Part shown: positions 63,699 to 64,000 of the stretch, one piece after another
How positions within the stretch are numbered: position 1 is the first letter of the stretch
Layout: each line of letters opens with the position of its first letter
DNA from: Agrobacterium pusense
GTDB taxonomy: Bacteria; Pseudomonadota; Alphaproteobacteria; Rhizobiales; Rhizobiaceae
DNA: 64,000 nucleotides
Direction: 5' to 3'
NCBI RefSeq assembly: GCF_900102105.1
Contig: NZ_FNBB01000001.1
Location: forward strand, 620,001-684,000
Program-made: the position numbers and the translations under genes
Notes under the pieces: generated by a model
Database searches by the model: none
What the model was told of the DNA's origin: nothing
What the model saw: the letters and a program-made list of their open reading frames with translations, nothing else

Positions 63699-64000
63699 CC
63701 GCTTCCTTCATGTCCAGCAGCCTTTGATAAAGCTCCTTGCGCGGCAGGCCCGTCAGCTTCGCCGCTTCGCCTGCAGCCCTTGCAGCGGGCATGGTGGCGA
63801 CCAGATCCTTCAGCAGCTTCTCGACATCCTCGATATCGGGAATCTCGTCATAGGAAGGCGGCTCCACCAGAAGCACGATCTCGCCCTTCACCACACGGTC
63901 ACCGTCATAGTAATCCGCAAGCTCACCGAGCGTGCCGCGGCGGAATTCCTCGAACGTCTTGGTCAGCTCGCGGCAGACCACGGCACGGCGCTCACGGCCA
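63688..64000 (-). CDS. rsmI: 16S rRNA 2'-O-methyltransferase RsmI, C-terminal part (5' end outside window)
   Basis: About 104 C-terminal residues, open to the window edge. [27 protein letters not shown] and [10 protein letters not shown] fit the end of RsmI, which makes Cm1402 in the decoding centre with RsmH. The tail ([23 protein letters not shown]) is a helix-turn-helix-like C-terminal domain. The SAM pocket lies upstream, outside the window. Confidence 0.92.
   Translation of the reverse strand, partial: GRERRAVVCRELTKTFEEFRRGTLGELADYYDGDRVVKGEIVLLVEPPSYDEIPDIEDVEKLLKDLVATMPAARAAGEAAKLTGLPRKELYQRLLDMKEADGR

Noticed and set aside
1-64000. Mobile elements, prophage or CRISPR arrays
   Set aside because: No transposase, integrase or Cas-like protein and no regularly spaced direct repeats were seen.

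Overview
The window is ordinary core-chromosome DNA of a Rhizobiales alphaproteobacterium, most probably Agrobacterium (A. fabrum/tumefaciens group). This rests on GC-rich codon use, a long-form MetK, a Fur-family regulator lacking the CxxC zinc ligands (Mur type), a PraR/PhrR-like regulator beside metK, and three ornithine-lipid genes (olsA, olsB and an olsE-like hydroxylase). I see no phage, insertion sequence, CRISPR array, rRNA or tRNA. About 64 protein genes fill the window with short gaps. The only gap longer than 300 bases lies between rpsT and dnaA.

Layout. 0-1.4 kb: the end of rmuC and rbsK, on the plus strand. 1.5-29 kb: a 27-kb block read entirely on the minus strand. In transcription order it holds a RlmI-like rRNA methyltransferase, a TrmH-type methyltransferase, lspA, a hybrid histidine kinase, olsB, mutS, glnD, murJ, a VOC protein, trpS, usp, nfu, tsaB, rimI, mur, olsA, miaB, phoH, ybeY, corC, lnt, praR, metK and trmB. 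The run miaB-phoH-ybeY-corC-lnt matches the enterobacterial order. 29-31 kb: sppA, ihfB and a LapA-like gene, minus strand. 31-36 kb: the plus-strand LPS-export/sigma-54 cluster lptC-lptA-lptB-rpoN-hpf-ptsN. 36-38 kb: hrcA and grpE, minus. 38-40.7 kb: rph-rdgB-hemW, plus. 40.8-45.3 kb: mutM, an enoyl-CoA hydratase, rpsT and dnaA, minus. 45.4-48.9 kb: ubiE, ubiB and olsE, plus. 48.9-52.2 kb: mmcQ, coaBC and prfC, minus. 52.3-54.6 kb: dut, a LysE-type exporter and cysK, plus. 54.8-64 kb: rsmI (partial), yraN, an acetyltransferase, ugpBAEC, a cupin protein, gshB and comM, minus.

Themes. Membrane and envelope genes are prominent: lnt and lspa (lipoprotein maturation), lptABC, murJ, and ornithine lipid synthesis (olsB, olsA) with head-group hydroxylation (olsE). 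A phosphate-starvation theme is visible in the DNA itself: an 11-bp-period Pho-box-like array lies upstream of ugpB and another upstream of olsB. That fits phosphorus-free membrane lipids and glycerophosphodiester scavenging being induced together. Non-coding structure includes a dispersed ~45-bp palindromic repeat (three copies), several long hairpins between genes, a perfect AT-rich palindrome in front of metK, and a cluster of GANTC (CcrM) sites upstream of dnaA.

I did not find a convincing undescribed multi-gene system. The most useful leads are the Pho-box candidates, the mosaic repeats that abut stop codons, the stem-loops beside corC, trmB, ugpB and gshB, and two places where conserved rhizobial gene order appears interrupted (around olsE and around ugp).
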